A stretch of 64,000 bases of DNA from Hanleya hanleyi (taxonomy: Eukaryota > Mollusca > Polyplacophora > Lepidopleurida > Hanleyidae). Below, piece after piece: positions 47,291-58,541 of this stretch (the stretch's first letter is position 1; each line of letters begins with the position of its first letter). The translations under genes and the position numbers were made by a program. The notes beneath the pieces are model-generated. The model saw only the letters and a program-made list of their open reading frames with translations, ran no database searches and was not told where the DNA came from. The stretch is from the NCBI GenBank assembly GCA_036873755.1, contig JAVTVY010036978.1:62001-126000 (forward strand), given 5' to 3'.

Positions 47291-47810
47291 CACTAATTTT
47301 GTGCAAGTACTGAGATAAATCTATCATACTCCAAACCTGATGGTCACGTGGGCACTGTAGGGGAATTGTTTCAACCGTGACTAGCTGATGTAGATAAATT
47401 CCCGTTGGCACGTCCTGTGCTACCAACATGGTTAAGAGTTACAGGCCATTACGTTTCACTATAATCAGTTTATTTATAATTACTTTGGGGTGATCTCTGG
47501 TTAAACCTCAAGTTTCAGTAATATGGTGGCCATTTTGAAATTTATGGCGTTAGCACAAGATATTATGGTTACCATAGAAGGGAATAAACATTATGCATCT
47601 GACTTGCCTCCTACGCTGTTCGTTAAACTGGTAGCACTACGTTTGAACATCGAAATTGGAAGTACCATTGCAAAATACAGACCAACAAGGTTATCAACTT
47701 TATGAACATCAGTCTATGATAGCTAGGTTAGATATCATGTGTCTTTTCCGGGGCTAGGGTCCATACTATGAGCCATATGTAAAGATGAACAATTTCGAGG
47801 AAGAGTTTAT
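47291..47810. other. No gene recognised
   Basis: AT-rich sequence between LINE tail and inverted-repeat arm. The ORF at 47523-47705 has no domain. Confidence 0.4.
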
Positions 47811-48746
47811 AGACGAGCGGCGATTGGCAAAAAACGCCTTATTTTAGGAGTAAAATGCACCCCCCGACACAGAGGCAAACTATATATCATTTGAAAGCTT
47901 GGACTCTCTTCTTTCAGATGAGGTAGGATGTGGTGGTGAAAACTATTGCCGTATGCTAGAAAAATTAGGAAATGCATGAACCATTGGATTGCAACTTTCT
48001 ACTTTCAAAATGGGGGTATATGTATTAGTATGGCTATATCTTCACTCGTACCAGGCATAGGGCAAAATGGTTGGTGTCAATTGATTACGCAAAGGTTCTT
48101 CAATCGTTTAATATCAAAAACTATTTTGAGGTCATTGACCTGTGACGTCACAGGGGGACCATCTCCAAAATACAATTAAATTGCGTCAAACGCACTAAAA
48201 ACTATGTCAAAAGTTTTTTTGTGGGTAAATTCTTGATTGTTAAATGGCCAAAATGGTTCTTATGTCGAATATAGTCATCGGTCAAATACTTCGGCAAAGA
48301 TTTGGCGCAATTACCTTTTAAATCCTCAATTTAACGACCGTCATTCACCATAGTATATTAGGTAAAAAACACTAACTACTGCATTAGACGAGCGGCAACT
48401 AAGTTATTCAATGTAATGAAATTCATATAATTATGCCAAGTTATTGTCAGCGGTGCTGTGTATCATTACAGGAAAAGCACAGGCTGTTTAAGGATTCTCA
48501 CCACCTTAGAAAATAGAATATGTGAAGAGGAAGTATCTCAAAATTATACATTTTCTATGTCTACTAAGCGTTTATCTAACATTGCCAAACATCTGACTGC
48601 AGCAATACTTGATATGAATGTTTTATGATCTAATGTGTATAATTCAATGTTTTCTTTTATCTCTTGTTAATTTTGAAGCAATATCAAATGTTATCTTGAT
48701 TATCGTTGTGAGTGGGGGTCATCTCATAATTACTATTGCAATTTCA
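47811..48746. repeat. Large inverted repeat, left arm
   Basis: It begins AGACGAGCGGCG and matches the reverse complement of 52218-53329 over its length, with scattered differences. It carries a second 'agacgagcgg' at 48388. Shared phrases include 'ctgtgacgtcacag' near 48140 and 'agtgggggtcatctcataat' at 48712. No ORF of note. Confidence 0.9.
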
Positions 48747-48969
48747 CGATTTTCTCGGATATCAGCCACCGTAAATAGTTTAGTTCCGTGATTTAGACAT
48801 TCAGAGTCATTTGACGTCGTAGCTGTATATTGTTTTGTCAAACGTACAAATTAGTTTAGAATTTAGAGCAGTTGCTTCAGATATTTTTGGGATTATAAAT
48901 TCTGTATATCCCTGGCATATTTTTTATCAGGGGCCAAGCCTAATCATAAATACAATAGGACAGTCCCGG

Positions 48970-49850
48970 GATAGAACTATTTAATATAATAATAATATTT
49001 ATTTCAGACACAGATTCTATAGAATGAACAAATAAATAATAAGATGGCAGCCAAATGACAAATTACTAGCGCGTTAGATAGACTTGGCTAGACCAATGAC
49101 AAACTAAACGCGAAGTCTCAGACAAATCGGAAAGCCGCAAAGTTGTAAGTAAGAAATTGTCTGTCGACATAAGTCTGCTCCGTAGAAAATTAATCTGGAG
49201 TCGAATAACCTCATTAAAGCAGGGTACAGAGTTAATCCCAAACATGTACAGTAAGTAGCACTTCAATTCGGCATGGAGTGCATCAACCTGCGAAATGCGT
49301 TGCTGTATGTGTGTTTTACAGTTACAAGACCGCAAATGGCTGCAATAGATACTGGTAAAGTACGACAAGAGAAGTGGCTTCTTCGCATCTTGAGAACACA
49401 TATAGAACTTTCGAGTCAAAGTGTTGGCACGAATGCATAATTTTCTAGTTTGCACAGTCATCATTACTGTCAGTGATATCGCTGGAGATAAAATGATCAA
49501 GACATTCGGCGTTGTCTAGGTACTTCAGCCGTGAGTCAATTTAACAGAGGTCATTGAACTTGAACGAAAACATAAGCATTTCTTAACGTTCAGGACAATA
49601 TTATTGTCAGTCACAAAAATATTACATATATCAAGTGGATTCTGGGGTCTAATAAGGCATAAGTCGTCAGCGTATACTAGATGGTTAAAGAAGACCTCGA
49701 CTACATTACATCCTAAATTGGACCGAGATATTTTGATGTCGAGTTCATGATGTATAGACATTAAAGTACAGAGGAGACCTCCTCCTTGACGAACTCCATT
49801 TCCAGCAGGGAACCCTCCGAGAATACATACCCACATCCTGGTAGCTATGA
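48970..49850 (-). pseudogene. LINE reverse transcriptase 3' fragment (CR1/RTE-like)
   Basis: On the minus strand 49836-49525 holds GVRQGG and NHLVYADDLCLI, the RT palm with the YADD catalytic motif. 49500-49066 holds the following region (TRKFYMCSQDAKKPLLLSYF ... CHWS). A 3' end runs to an (aat)n-like tail near 48985. A frameshift lies at about 49510. It sits in the spacer between the arms of the large inverted repeat. Confidence 0.75.
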
Positions 49851-50999
49851 AAGGCGCAAAAGGACGCCATTGCCCACGTGACGTGGATCAAGATTAGTCA
49901 CGGGGTAATGCTTTAAAATTGACTCTACTGTAAAACCCGGGTAATAATTATCATTGTGGCTTTCAAAATACTAAATATCCAAACAAGTTTGAAGATGTTA
50001 TTGTCTCGGAATAGGCATTTGCAAACACAAATCATCGCATGTAAATCTCCGTGGATAAAATAATGAAACATTCCAATGTTAATAAATGGTTCGCTTCTTA
50101 ACCTCGGCATGACGCCACATGGGCCTTGACGTCGTTTCGCGTTTTTGTTGTCAGAGACTTCCATATCGGGATTGTTCTACTAATTATTTATGATGTATAA
50201 TCTCCAATATTATCATCTCGCTTATTCTCTGTTTCGCAATGGTGTCAGGGCAGAATTGGTGGTTTTCAAGGCAGATAAGGCTCAAGTTCTGAACAGAATT
50301 ATTACCGTTTTATTATCAGAGGTGACAGGACAAACTTTTCGCTCATAAAGATCTTTTGTGGGCATTAAAAAAAATGCCAGTCTCAGTTCGATTTTATCGG
50401 ATATACACATTTCATGTGTATTCATTTGTATTCTTAAACAGCATTGTTTCTTATAGTGGAGCCAAGTCGTCATTATGGTTGTCTCTCTTTTGTTCTGGAG
50501 CTCCGTCGTTAACTGGAGCTAGAAATTCGTATAGGCACGGCTGAGTAGTATTCATACTACTTTAATATTAGGTGTTATAGTCTGGATCTCAGCGGTATTA
50601 TTCTGATGTATGTCTCGGATCATGTCATTTTCGTTACACGAAAGACATACGAACAACATCATGTGAGCATATATGGCCACTCGTAGGTAGAATCGGTATT
50701 CGGGGTTGAAACACGCCAGGAACGTCGGTATGTTAATGTGTCAAAACAGAAAATCTCGAATTGAGATTGGTATTTTTCAATACCTACAGAACTCCAGAAG
50801 CAAGAATTCTGTCCTGGCACATATGATAAAGCAGTAATAATAATGAAGCCGGACCTTACGGAAGACAGCGCTGAATAATCATGAAATTTGTCAAAGTATT
50901 TTTCAATTCCTACAGAACTCAAGAAGTGAGAATTCTGTCCTCACACCTTTGACAAAAAAAACCCCACAGTAATAATACTCTACAAAAAATGCACATTAC
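49851..50999. other. No gene; short dispersed repeats
   Basis: 'tttttcaatacctacagaac' with 'gaattctgtcct' occurs at 50765-50815 and 50890-50940, and again at 51545-51600 ('caatacctacagaacaccag'). No coding domain was confirmed. Confidence 0.5.
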
Positions 51000-51480
51000 C
51001 GACATTGGAAACTGTGGAATACAAGCGTCTAATCTGTCATTCAATATTCAGCTGTCGTCCATTAAAGGATTTCCGCGTCAATAATCCGATGGCCCAAAAA
51101 TAACAATGGCACTAAATTATAAGGATAAATCATAAAATGCGTAAACCTAGGCTGATTTCCTGCAAGACAGAAGCGGTCAACAGTTTTCAATGATGTCCCA
51201 AAAACACCAAATTCGTATCGCTGATGAGTATTCTTAATCTATATGATATACGTTGTAAAGTCGTTATCTCAGTCACGCTTTGATTGTGTCTGTTCATATG
51301 AAAACTATGAGGACCTTGAAATAATACGTTCATACAATCCCTAGCCCCGGGTTAAGCGGAATTAGACACTAGTTACGAAACGTACCGCCATAAATCTTGC
51401 ACGTTCAACATGCGATATGTATCGTCAAATTTGAGAAAATTCGACTGGAGACGCTTGACGTATAGCCCTCTTTTACAGGT
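51000..51480 (-). mobile_element. Penelope 3' end with cassette, decayed
   Basis: On the minus strand the RT-derived end is at 51480-51390, the 3' tail at 51380-51275 ('ccctagccccgggttaagcgg' as written on plus) and a decayed cassette at 51260-51010, in the same order as the copies at 55570-56195 and 4930-5740. Confidence 0.65.
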
Positions 51481-52217
51481 TCATATAAAGACATTGAGAG
51501 AAACAGCATACACATGAAATGTGTCAAAGCAGATAAATCTCCAATGGATATTGATATATTTCAATACCTACAGAACACCAGAATCGAGAAATTTGTCCTG
51601 ACAACTTTGATGAAAAATGGTAATAATTCTACAGAGGACTTGGACATTACGGATCTTGGAAACTGCGGACGGCATCTGAAGAAACAGCGCTATTAAACAA
51701 CGCTACAGCAGAAACGTCATTAGAAGCGATAGTTCTGCCCTAACATCATTAACAACCGGAATAATACTGTACAGCAGCACAAGCGAGATCATATTATTGG
51801 AGATTATATATCATTAATATTGATTGTATTGAAGATTAGGCCTGACCCTTGTTGAGAGTTATGCTTGGGATATACAGAATATATACTCGACAAAATATCC
51901 GAAACGGCTGTTTTGAGGTACATGAGTACATATAGTGATGTCCTATACTCAGGATGTTGTAGGGTCAGAACATACCTGTAAAGTGGGTTTGTTTATGGAC
52001 ATTTTCTTGTATGATATTAAACTGTGCAAGTAGGTTTCCAAGAACATACTCTTGATGTGACAATGTAAATACTAAGTTTAGATGACCCCCTGAATAATTT
52101 TAAAATTTTCAAGAAGGTGGAAAATCAGGTACCTGTAAAGAGTAATTCATAGAATACTGTATCCACAAATCTTATCAAATGTGGTAGATTACCAAGAACC
52201 TATTGTGTGAAAACATG
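51481..52217. other. No gene recognised
   Basis: AT-rich sequence inside the inverted-repeat spacer. The ORF at 51514-51696 has no domain. Confidence 0.4.
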
Positions 52218-53329
52218 AAATTTCAATAGTAATTATGAGATGACCCCCACTCACAACGATAGTCAAGATAACCTTTGATATTACTTTAAAATTAACAAGA
52301 GATAAAAGAAAAGATTGAAATATACACATTAAATCATAAAACATTCATATCAAGTATTGCTGAAGTCAGATGTTTGGCAATCTTAGATAAACGCTTAGTA
52401 GACATAGAAAATGTATAGTTTTGAGATACTTCCTCTTCACATATTCTATTTTCTAAGGTAGTGAGAATCCTTAAATTGCCTGTACTTTTCATGTAATGAT
52501 ACACAGCACCACTGACAATAACTTGGCATAATTATATGAATTTCATTACATTGAATCACTTAGTAAAGAAACCACAATTGTGTATTTAGAAAATATTTCA
52601 TTATGACCCCTAAGTGACATCATGATTCAAGATATCTTAACATAACCTAATATCAATCGATTCCCCGTTTAATAGAGAGGAAATTGCCACCTCACGCTAT
52701 ATGATGTGGCCGTGTGCATTTTACTCCTAAAGTAAGGCGTTTTTTGCAGTCGCCGCTCGTCTAATGCAGTAGTTAGTGTTATTTACCTAATATACTATGG
52801 TGAATTACGGTCGTTAAATTGAGGATTTAAAAGGTAATTGCATCAAATCTTTGCCGTGGTATTTGACCGATGACTATATTCGACATAAGAACCATTTTGG
52901 CCATTTAACAATGAAGTATTTTACCCACAAAAAACTTTTGACATGGCTTTTAGTGCGTTTGACGCAATTTAATTGTATTTTGGAGATGGCCCCTCTGTGA
53001 CGTCACAGGACAATGACCTCAAATTTGTTTTTGATATCAGAGGATTGAAGAACCTTTGCCTAATCAGTTGACACCAACCATTTTTCCCTATGCCTGGTAG
53101 GAGTGAAGATATAGTCATTTTAATACCTATACCCCCATTTTAAAAGTAGAAAGGTGCAATCCACTGGTTCTTGTATTTCCTAATTTTTCTATCATACGGC
53201 AATAGTTTTCACCACCACATCCTACCTCATCTGAAAGAAGAGAGTCTAAGCTTTCAAATGATATGCAGTTTGCCTCTGTGTACGGGGGGTGCATTTTATT
53301 CCCCAAAACTGGGTGTCGGCCGCTCGTCT
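52218..53329. repeat. Large inverted repeat, right arm
   Basis: Reverse complement of 47811-48746 plus about 190 extra bases near 52562-52752. It ends CCGCTCGTCT. A direct internal repeat of the end zone ('gtgcattttactcc ... cgccgctcgtct') stands at 52712-52761, so a unit of about 570 bases is bounded by similar ends. Confidence 0.9.
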
Positions 53330-53529
53330 ATTACTGTGATACAATGTGCAGTAATGCGATATCCAAGCAAATAATATAACATGAAGGCGCCTCACAAAAT
53401 CCGTTGCCCTTCCCCAAACAATTGAGAAATAGGCTGAGAATGTGCAACTTATTATAGCCCTATGTACTAATCATGAATTGTCTTTTTTAGAGCATGTCAT
53501 TAATTCTCTAGATATAACAGCTACATTCA
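53330..53529. other. No gene recognised
   Basis: Short AT-rich spacer. Confidence 0.4.
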
Positions 53530-54400
53530 AGCAAGGGGCATAAATCTGTAAAATAAGGGCTGAGACGAAACATTTTTTTTGCTGGCTTCTAAAATACAAG
53601 TAGATATATATGTTTCCAAAACTTGGTAGCTGTACCGAACACAGTCCTTCTGATATAACTCTTTAAATTCGAGCATACCCAAGATTATTACACTCGAAAA
53701 GGGGCATAACTCCATAAAATAAAGGCCGAGATGATGAATTTTGTGTACGCTTCTATAATATAACTAGATAAATAAAGTTTCCAAAATTTAGTAGCTGTAT
53801 ACACGGATCTTCAGATATAACTTGTACATCCAACTATATATCGCAAAATCAAAGATTATTACAACAGAAAAGGATCATAACTCCATAAAATATGGTCCAA
53901 GACGACAATTTTTTTTGTAGGCGTCTAGAATAAAATTAGATAAAAAGTTTTCTCACAATATAGTAGCTGTACCAGACAGTTAGATACATATAGCTGGTTA
54001 CATTCAAGCATATTTCACAAAATCAGTGATTATTGCACCCGAAAAGGGGCATACTGTAGCTCCATAAAATAAGGGCTGAGGCGACTAATTTTCTGTTGGC
54101 TTCTAGAGTACAAATATATAAGTAAGTTTACAGAATGTAGTGGCTGTATCAGACACAGTTTTGCAGATACAGTTGGTTAACTTCAAGCATATATCACGAT
54201 ATAAAAAACTGATTCTTGTATGAAGGGGCATAACTCGAGCGCAGCCATTTTCGATAGGCGTCTGACTTACAAGTAGCTAAATACGTTTCCAAAATTTTCG
54301 TTACTGTATCTCAAGCGGTTTTGCCTAAGATGTGGTAACGGAGGTATGTGTGGACGGACGGACGATGGCAATACCCTGAGGCCAAAATGGCCAAGGGATA
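53530..54400 (+). repeat. Five-copy 170-bp tandem repeat
   Basis: Units start near 53531, 53697, 53865, 54040 and 54220, each with 'aaaaggggcataactccataaaat' and 'gtttccaaaatttagtagctgta'-like phrases. The end has 'ggacggacggacgatgg' and 'gaggccaaaatggcc'. It is the kind of gacgg-ended repeat also glimpsed at 33301 and 34430. Confidence 0.85.
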
Positions 54401-54463
54401 AAAAGTAATGCTTTGAGATTCACCTGGACTGACTTAGATGTGGTATATCTAACACGTATTTAC

Positions 54464-54748
54464 CATCGCTCCATTTCCAGTGGTCTTCAACGTCTCGGTC
54501 ATTGAGACCCATCCAGTAACAGAGTACAACCCTATGAAAATCAAGTGATTCGAGGAATTCCAAAACAGATCTATACGTGGTCTCGTTTTGGATTTTCAGT
54601 AAATGGCCTCCATTGCGTCGGCATGCTCTTTCCGCGCCATTCCAGTTCGTCTTTTCTGTTCTCGAGGTTTCGATATAGCACATCTTATCAATCTGAGCTG
54701 TCATCACCTCTGCTAGCCCATCCCAAAGAGGACACGTACATTCTGACC
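54464..54748 (-). CDS. C-type lectin domain, N-terminal exon
   Basis: This minus-strand exon has an acceptor (gtttatttgtattcag, at 54749) and a donor (GATG then gtaaat, at 54463). The length is 285 bases, phase 1 at both ends. It encodes about 94 residues: SECTCPLWDG, KMCYIETSRTEKTNWNGAERAC, RRNGGHLLKIQNETT, then YWMGLNDRDVEDHWKWSDG. These are the hallmarks of the first half of a C-type lectin fold (WIGL-type core and paired Cys). Such domains bind glycans or proteins outside the cell. Downstream exons of the same phase lie at 38317-38487 and 26463-26689. A signal-peptide exon was not firmly found; MLKLLLYLAP at about 54942 on the minus strand is a weak candidate. Confidence 0.8.
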
Positions 54749-55569
54749 CTGAATACAAATAAACAACAATTTAAAAGAGGACCCACAGAGGTTGAGAAAC
54801 AAAATACAAATTCTAACGGTAGATATCGAGTAGATAATGATATGTGAAATGTTAAACATGACTTGCCGGTCGTCTGAAAGTCGCAAAACTGAAGAGTTGC
54901 GGACCCTTTTCCAGGAGCAAGATACAGCAATAACTTTAACATGGGTCTCGCGAAAATGATCGTCGTAAGTTTATTGATAGACAATGCCAGAAGCTAAAAG
55001 GGACTTGAAAAATTACTGAACTGTTCTAGAAGGCAAGAACAATGGAGAAATCATGCAAATAGTTCTTTGAAATAATAATTGTGTGCAATTTTCGGTCAGT
55101 GTCTATACTCAAAGCATATGGGAGGCGAATCTCGTGGATTGCGTTGCACTCTGGGAAGGAAACATGGCCGTTTTTGCTATTTTTAGACGCCCGGCAAGGC
55201 TTGTATTTTAGCTATCTGATAGTTTTTTTTGTTATACAAGACTAATTACACTATGCTTGTCATCAAACATCTGCGAGATATGAAATGAGTGGGTGTGAAC
55301 AGAATGAAGGCGCTACATGCACCTACACACACACATCTCCACACACACTTAATTACATGCAAACAGATCTAATCATATCGTTATCGTTTTCCATATACCT
55401 GAACTCAGGCCATACTATATACATGCTATGTTACATGGCGGCAAAAATGATGATTCTAGGTCGCGTGGTTTAGACAAATTCTCGATTTCAGTGAAGAAAA
55501 AAAACTGAGGAAATTTTCGAAGGAGTATAACTTTGCAACCGTCACTGGCACGAACTTCCCTTTCTGGAC
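54749..55569. other. Possible upstream region of the lectin gene
   Basis: On the minus strand a short hydrophobic start (MLKLLLYLAP, ATG near 54942) could be part of a signal peptide, but no convincing donor follows. A (ca)n-like stretch lies at 55320-55350. No TATA box is obvious. Confidence 0.35.
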
Positions 55570-56195
55570 AGTAATATTCCAGTGGGACCTGCATATGGCG
55601 TGTGCATATCACGCCTAGTAGTATTTGCTAGATCCTGTGTTAAATGTGACGATTTTAATCAACGTCAGAAAACATTGTTGAAGAAACTTGTAAAACAGGG
55701 CTACACCACCAAGCGCCTACACTCAAAGTTTCTAAAATTTGGCGATACATATCGCATGCTGATAGCAAAATACGAACGTAGCGTGCAAGATCTATGGCGC
55801 TACGTTTCGTAACTTGTGTCTAATTCCGCTTAACCCGGGGCTAGGGACCGTATGAACCCATGTACTTTAAGATTCTCAAGGTACTCATATGAACAGTCAC
55901 AATCATAGCGTGACGACTCTATAACGAATATTATAGATTAAGAATACTGATCAGCGATACGGATTTGATATTTTTGGAACATCATGCTGTCTTGCCGGCA
56001 TCATTGAAAACTGTTGACCGCTTCTCTCTTGCAGGAAACAAGCCTATGTTTATGTATACTATGATTGTCTTTTTGAATTTGGTGCTAATAATGTTATGTG
56101 GAAAATGGAATAGGTCTTTGGATTATGGACGCGGATATTCTCTAATGGACGACGGCTGGATTATGAATGACGGACTAGACGCTTGTAATTCTATT
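55570..56195 (+). mobile_element. Penelope 3' end with intact cassette ORF
   Basis: The plus strand reads GPAYGVCISRLVVFARSCVKC from 55585, then a basic thumb region (KTLLKKLVKQGYTTKRLHSK), and ends WRYVS-stop at 55812. The 3' tail follows ('ggggctagggaccgtatgaa'). The cassette begins near 55920, with acceptor-like 'cttctctcttgcag' and ORF MFMYTMIVFLNLVLIMLCG from 56047, open to 56261. This is the least damaged RT end in the window and has no GIY-YIG domain after it. Confidence 0.75.
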
Positions 56196-56261
56196 AGTGA
56201 ACATTGCTATCGAATGCAAGTGACATTCGTTTTAAAATACAAACTGGGCAAACTCCCTTAA

Positions 56262-57463
56262 GAAATATGGGATATTAGGACATAGTTCAGCATACTTCTT
56301 AATGAATAGTTCGTCTGTACCTGTTTTACTATATATCTCTCAAGAACACTTGCGCCAGTTTTTCACAGTTAGTAATTTTAGTTCAATTGTTCATTTGACT
56401 GACAACAATGAGTTTCAACTGAAAAATACGCTGTTCCCCATTGTGTGGCGCTTTTATATCAAAGGAGTATGAATGGGAATTGCAAAAACTACAGAATTAA
56501 TGCTACAAAAAATCCAGGTAACTTTCATATCATTGCATATTTACTTGCCGCATACAGTATCATTGCTAAATTCAAAATGGTGGTCTTTGCCCTTTGGCTT
56601 CGTCAGAAATTTTAGCGATTTTTTTTTAAGCTTGTTTAAGTGATCTTTTTACCGGAGCTTCATCGACAAATTACGAAACATTCATTGATCTCATTTAAAA
56701 TGCGCACAATAGAAATGCAAATTTCTAAAAGCTCCCCTGAAGCTGAATTGAGTCCCATTAACTATAAAAGCTATTGGATCATCGGCCAGGAAAAACTGGG
56801 CCCAAAATGTTGAGTTTTGATGTGAAAAATTGGATTTTGATAATTGTGCACTCACGAGCTTCAGATAACTGCCCCGAATAATAAAACGATTCCTTCGTTG
56901 AATGCCATCTTGTTCCCGTCATTCAGTTTGGTGCATTCAGCCTTGATTGTGACAAGTATATTCATCATTATGCTTAGCATCTGATAATATGCAAAAGGCA
57001 AGTCATTTGACCTCAACGTGGTTTTCAATTTAATTAATAATGATGTTAATTAATTAATAATGATTTAACCACTCAGGCGTGTACGTTTCAAAACGTAGCT
57101 GATTAAGCGGTCAATCTCGAGGTATGAACATGTAAAAAGTTAAGCGAATAACTCGATTATTTCCTAAAAAAATATGAATGATGAGAATTATGCTTTTAAC
57201 GTGAAGATTTCCTTCTGGAAATCAGCGAATGTTGGTTACGCTGGGGGTGGGGGAGTAAAGCCTGATAATATGAGATGGAGAGGCCCAGGCCAAGCTAAAA
57301 CGATGGCAGGGAGCTAGATGGGTATTATGTTCAAAATTAACCGGGACAAAACGTGTCCGGTATGATGTGTTGTAGACAGTTTTTGATGTTCGCGTTTTTC
57401 AAATAAATACATATATTAGAGAAGCAGTTGCTTTGCGGCTATTACTGCTGTTTGAAGGGGATT
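56262..57463. other. No gene recognised
   Basis: AT-rich sequence. A short palindrome-like 'ttaattaataatgatgttaattaattaataatgat' duplication lies at 57030-57065. No coding domain. Confidence 0.45.
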
Positions 57464-58541
57464 TCCAACTATTTTAATTGGGTAACTCCAGCAGATCAGC
57501 CACTAGGTACTAAAGATACTGCTCTGCCACGCATGAGTGATTTATATCGTATCACTTTATTCTTCTGTGATCAGGACAGCTCTTTTCAGTGCATTTCTCA
57601 CGTGGTCAGTCTGGGAAGGCACTTTAGGTATCCAGCTTAAACATCAGCTCAACGGCTCGACGATAATTGTCTTCAACAGACATGTTCACTCACTCCCACC
57701 TGCTATTAGTCTTCTGACGTGGTACACTCGAATTGTGAAACTGGGCTGAATATTCCCTGGCACCTTGCAAACTTTCGTAACGCCATACTACCTATTTGTG
57801 TTTATTTGCAAATTGAACAGCGACCATGTGATAACATAAGATGAAGATACAAGAATACTTTTACTTCTACTCATACTGACCAATTCTGAATATTGGTTAA
57901 TGTGTAGATACACGGAATCAATAATCATAAAAATGTAATATCGTATTTGAGGGAGGGAGCATTTTATTTCAACCAGTAATTCTGATATGGCACCTCTTTG
58001 TTGTCTTCGATTGAAATGATAAAAAGAACAAAACAAATGCTGACAGGAAGTTACTCTCAATTGTGCGGAGTAGTTAAAAATTAAGTTCAGACAGATTAGA
58101 CAACATTTAAGGTGGATATAAATCTTTAATTACATATACACCCGTCTTTCAGTGGGTTCATTTTTTGTTCAACTGACAATATGAATATTACCTTCAAGTG
58201 ACACCATACAACTGGGATACAAAAACCACCTTTGATAATAACAAACACTACGCAAAATCCTGAAATGTATATGATAATGTTAAGAAAAATTGCATGATTT
58301 CATAAGTAAATTACGACCATTGAAGTACAAGAACCCCTTCCCTGGAAACGGAATATTTTTTTTCAAGTAGATATTTGGATACAAAACCAAATCCTGATTG
58401 TATATATCCTGGTGTATATACGCTAAATACAATATAATAATTTTCGGACACTTAGGGCCATTGATAAGAAAGATATTTCAACTCATTCACACATTGCCCC
58501 TTTTTCGATTGAGTGATTTTTTTTTCAAGTAACATTTGAGT
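57464..58541. repeat. 1.1-kb dispersed repeat, copy 1
   Basis: It starts 'tccaactattttaattggg' and ends near 'aacatttgagttttac', matching 62743-63858 in the same orientation at roughly 90%. No ORF with a known domain. Confidence 0.88.

Noticed and set aside
50659..50700. Possible extra lectin exon end (YEWPY on the minus strand)
   Set aside because: Only about eight residues match the 38317-38487 exon, the preceding Cys pattern is absent and no acceptor was found; too short to call.
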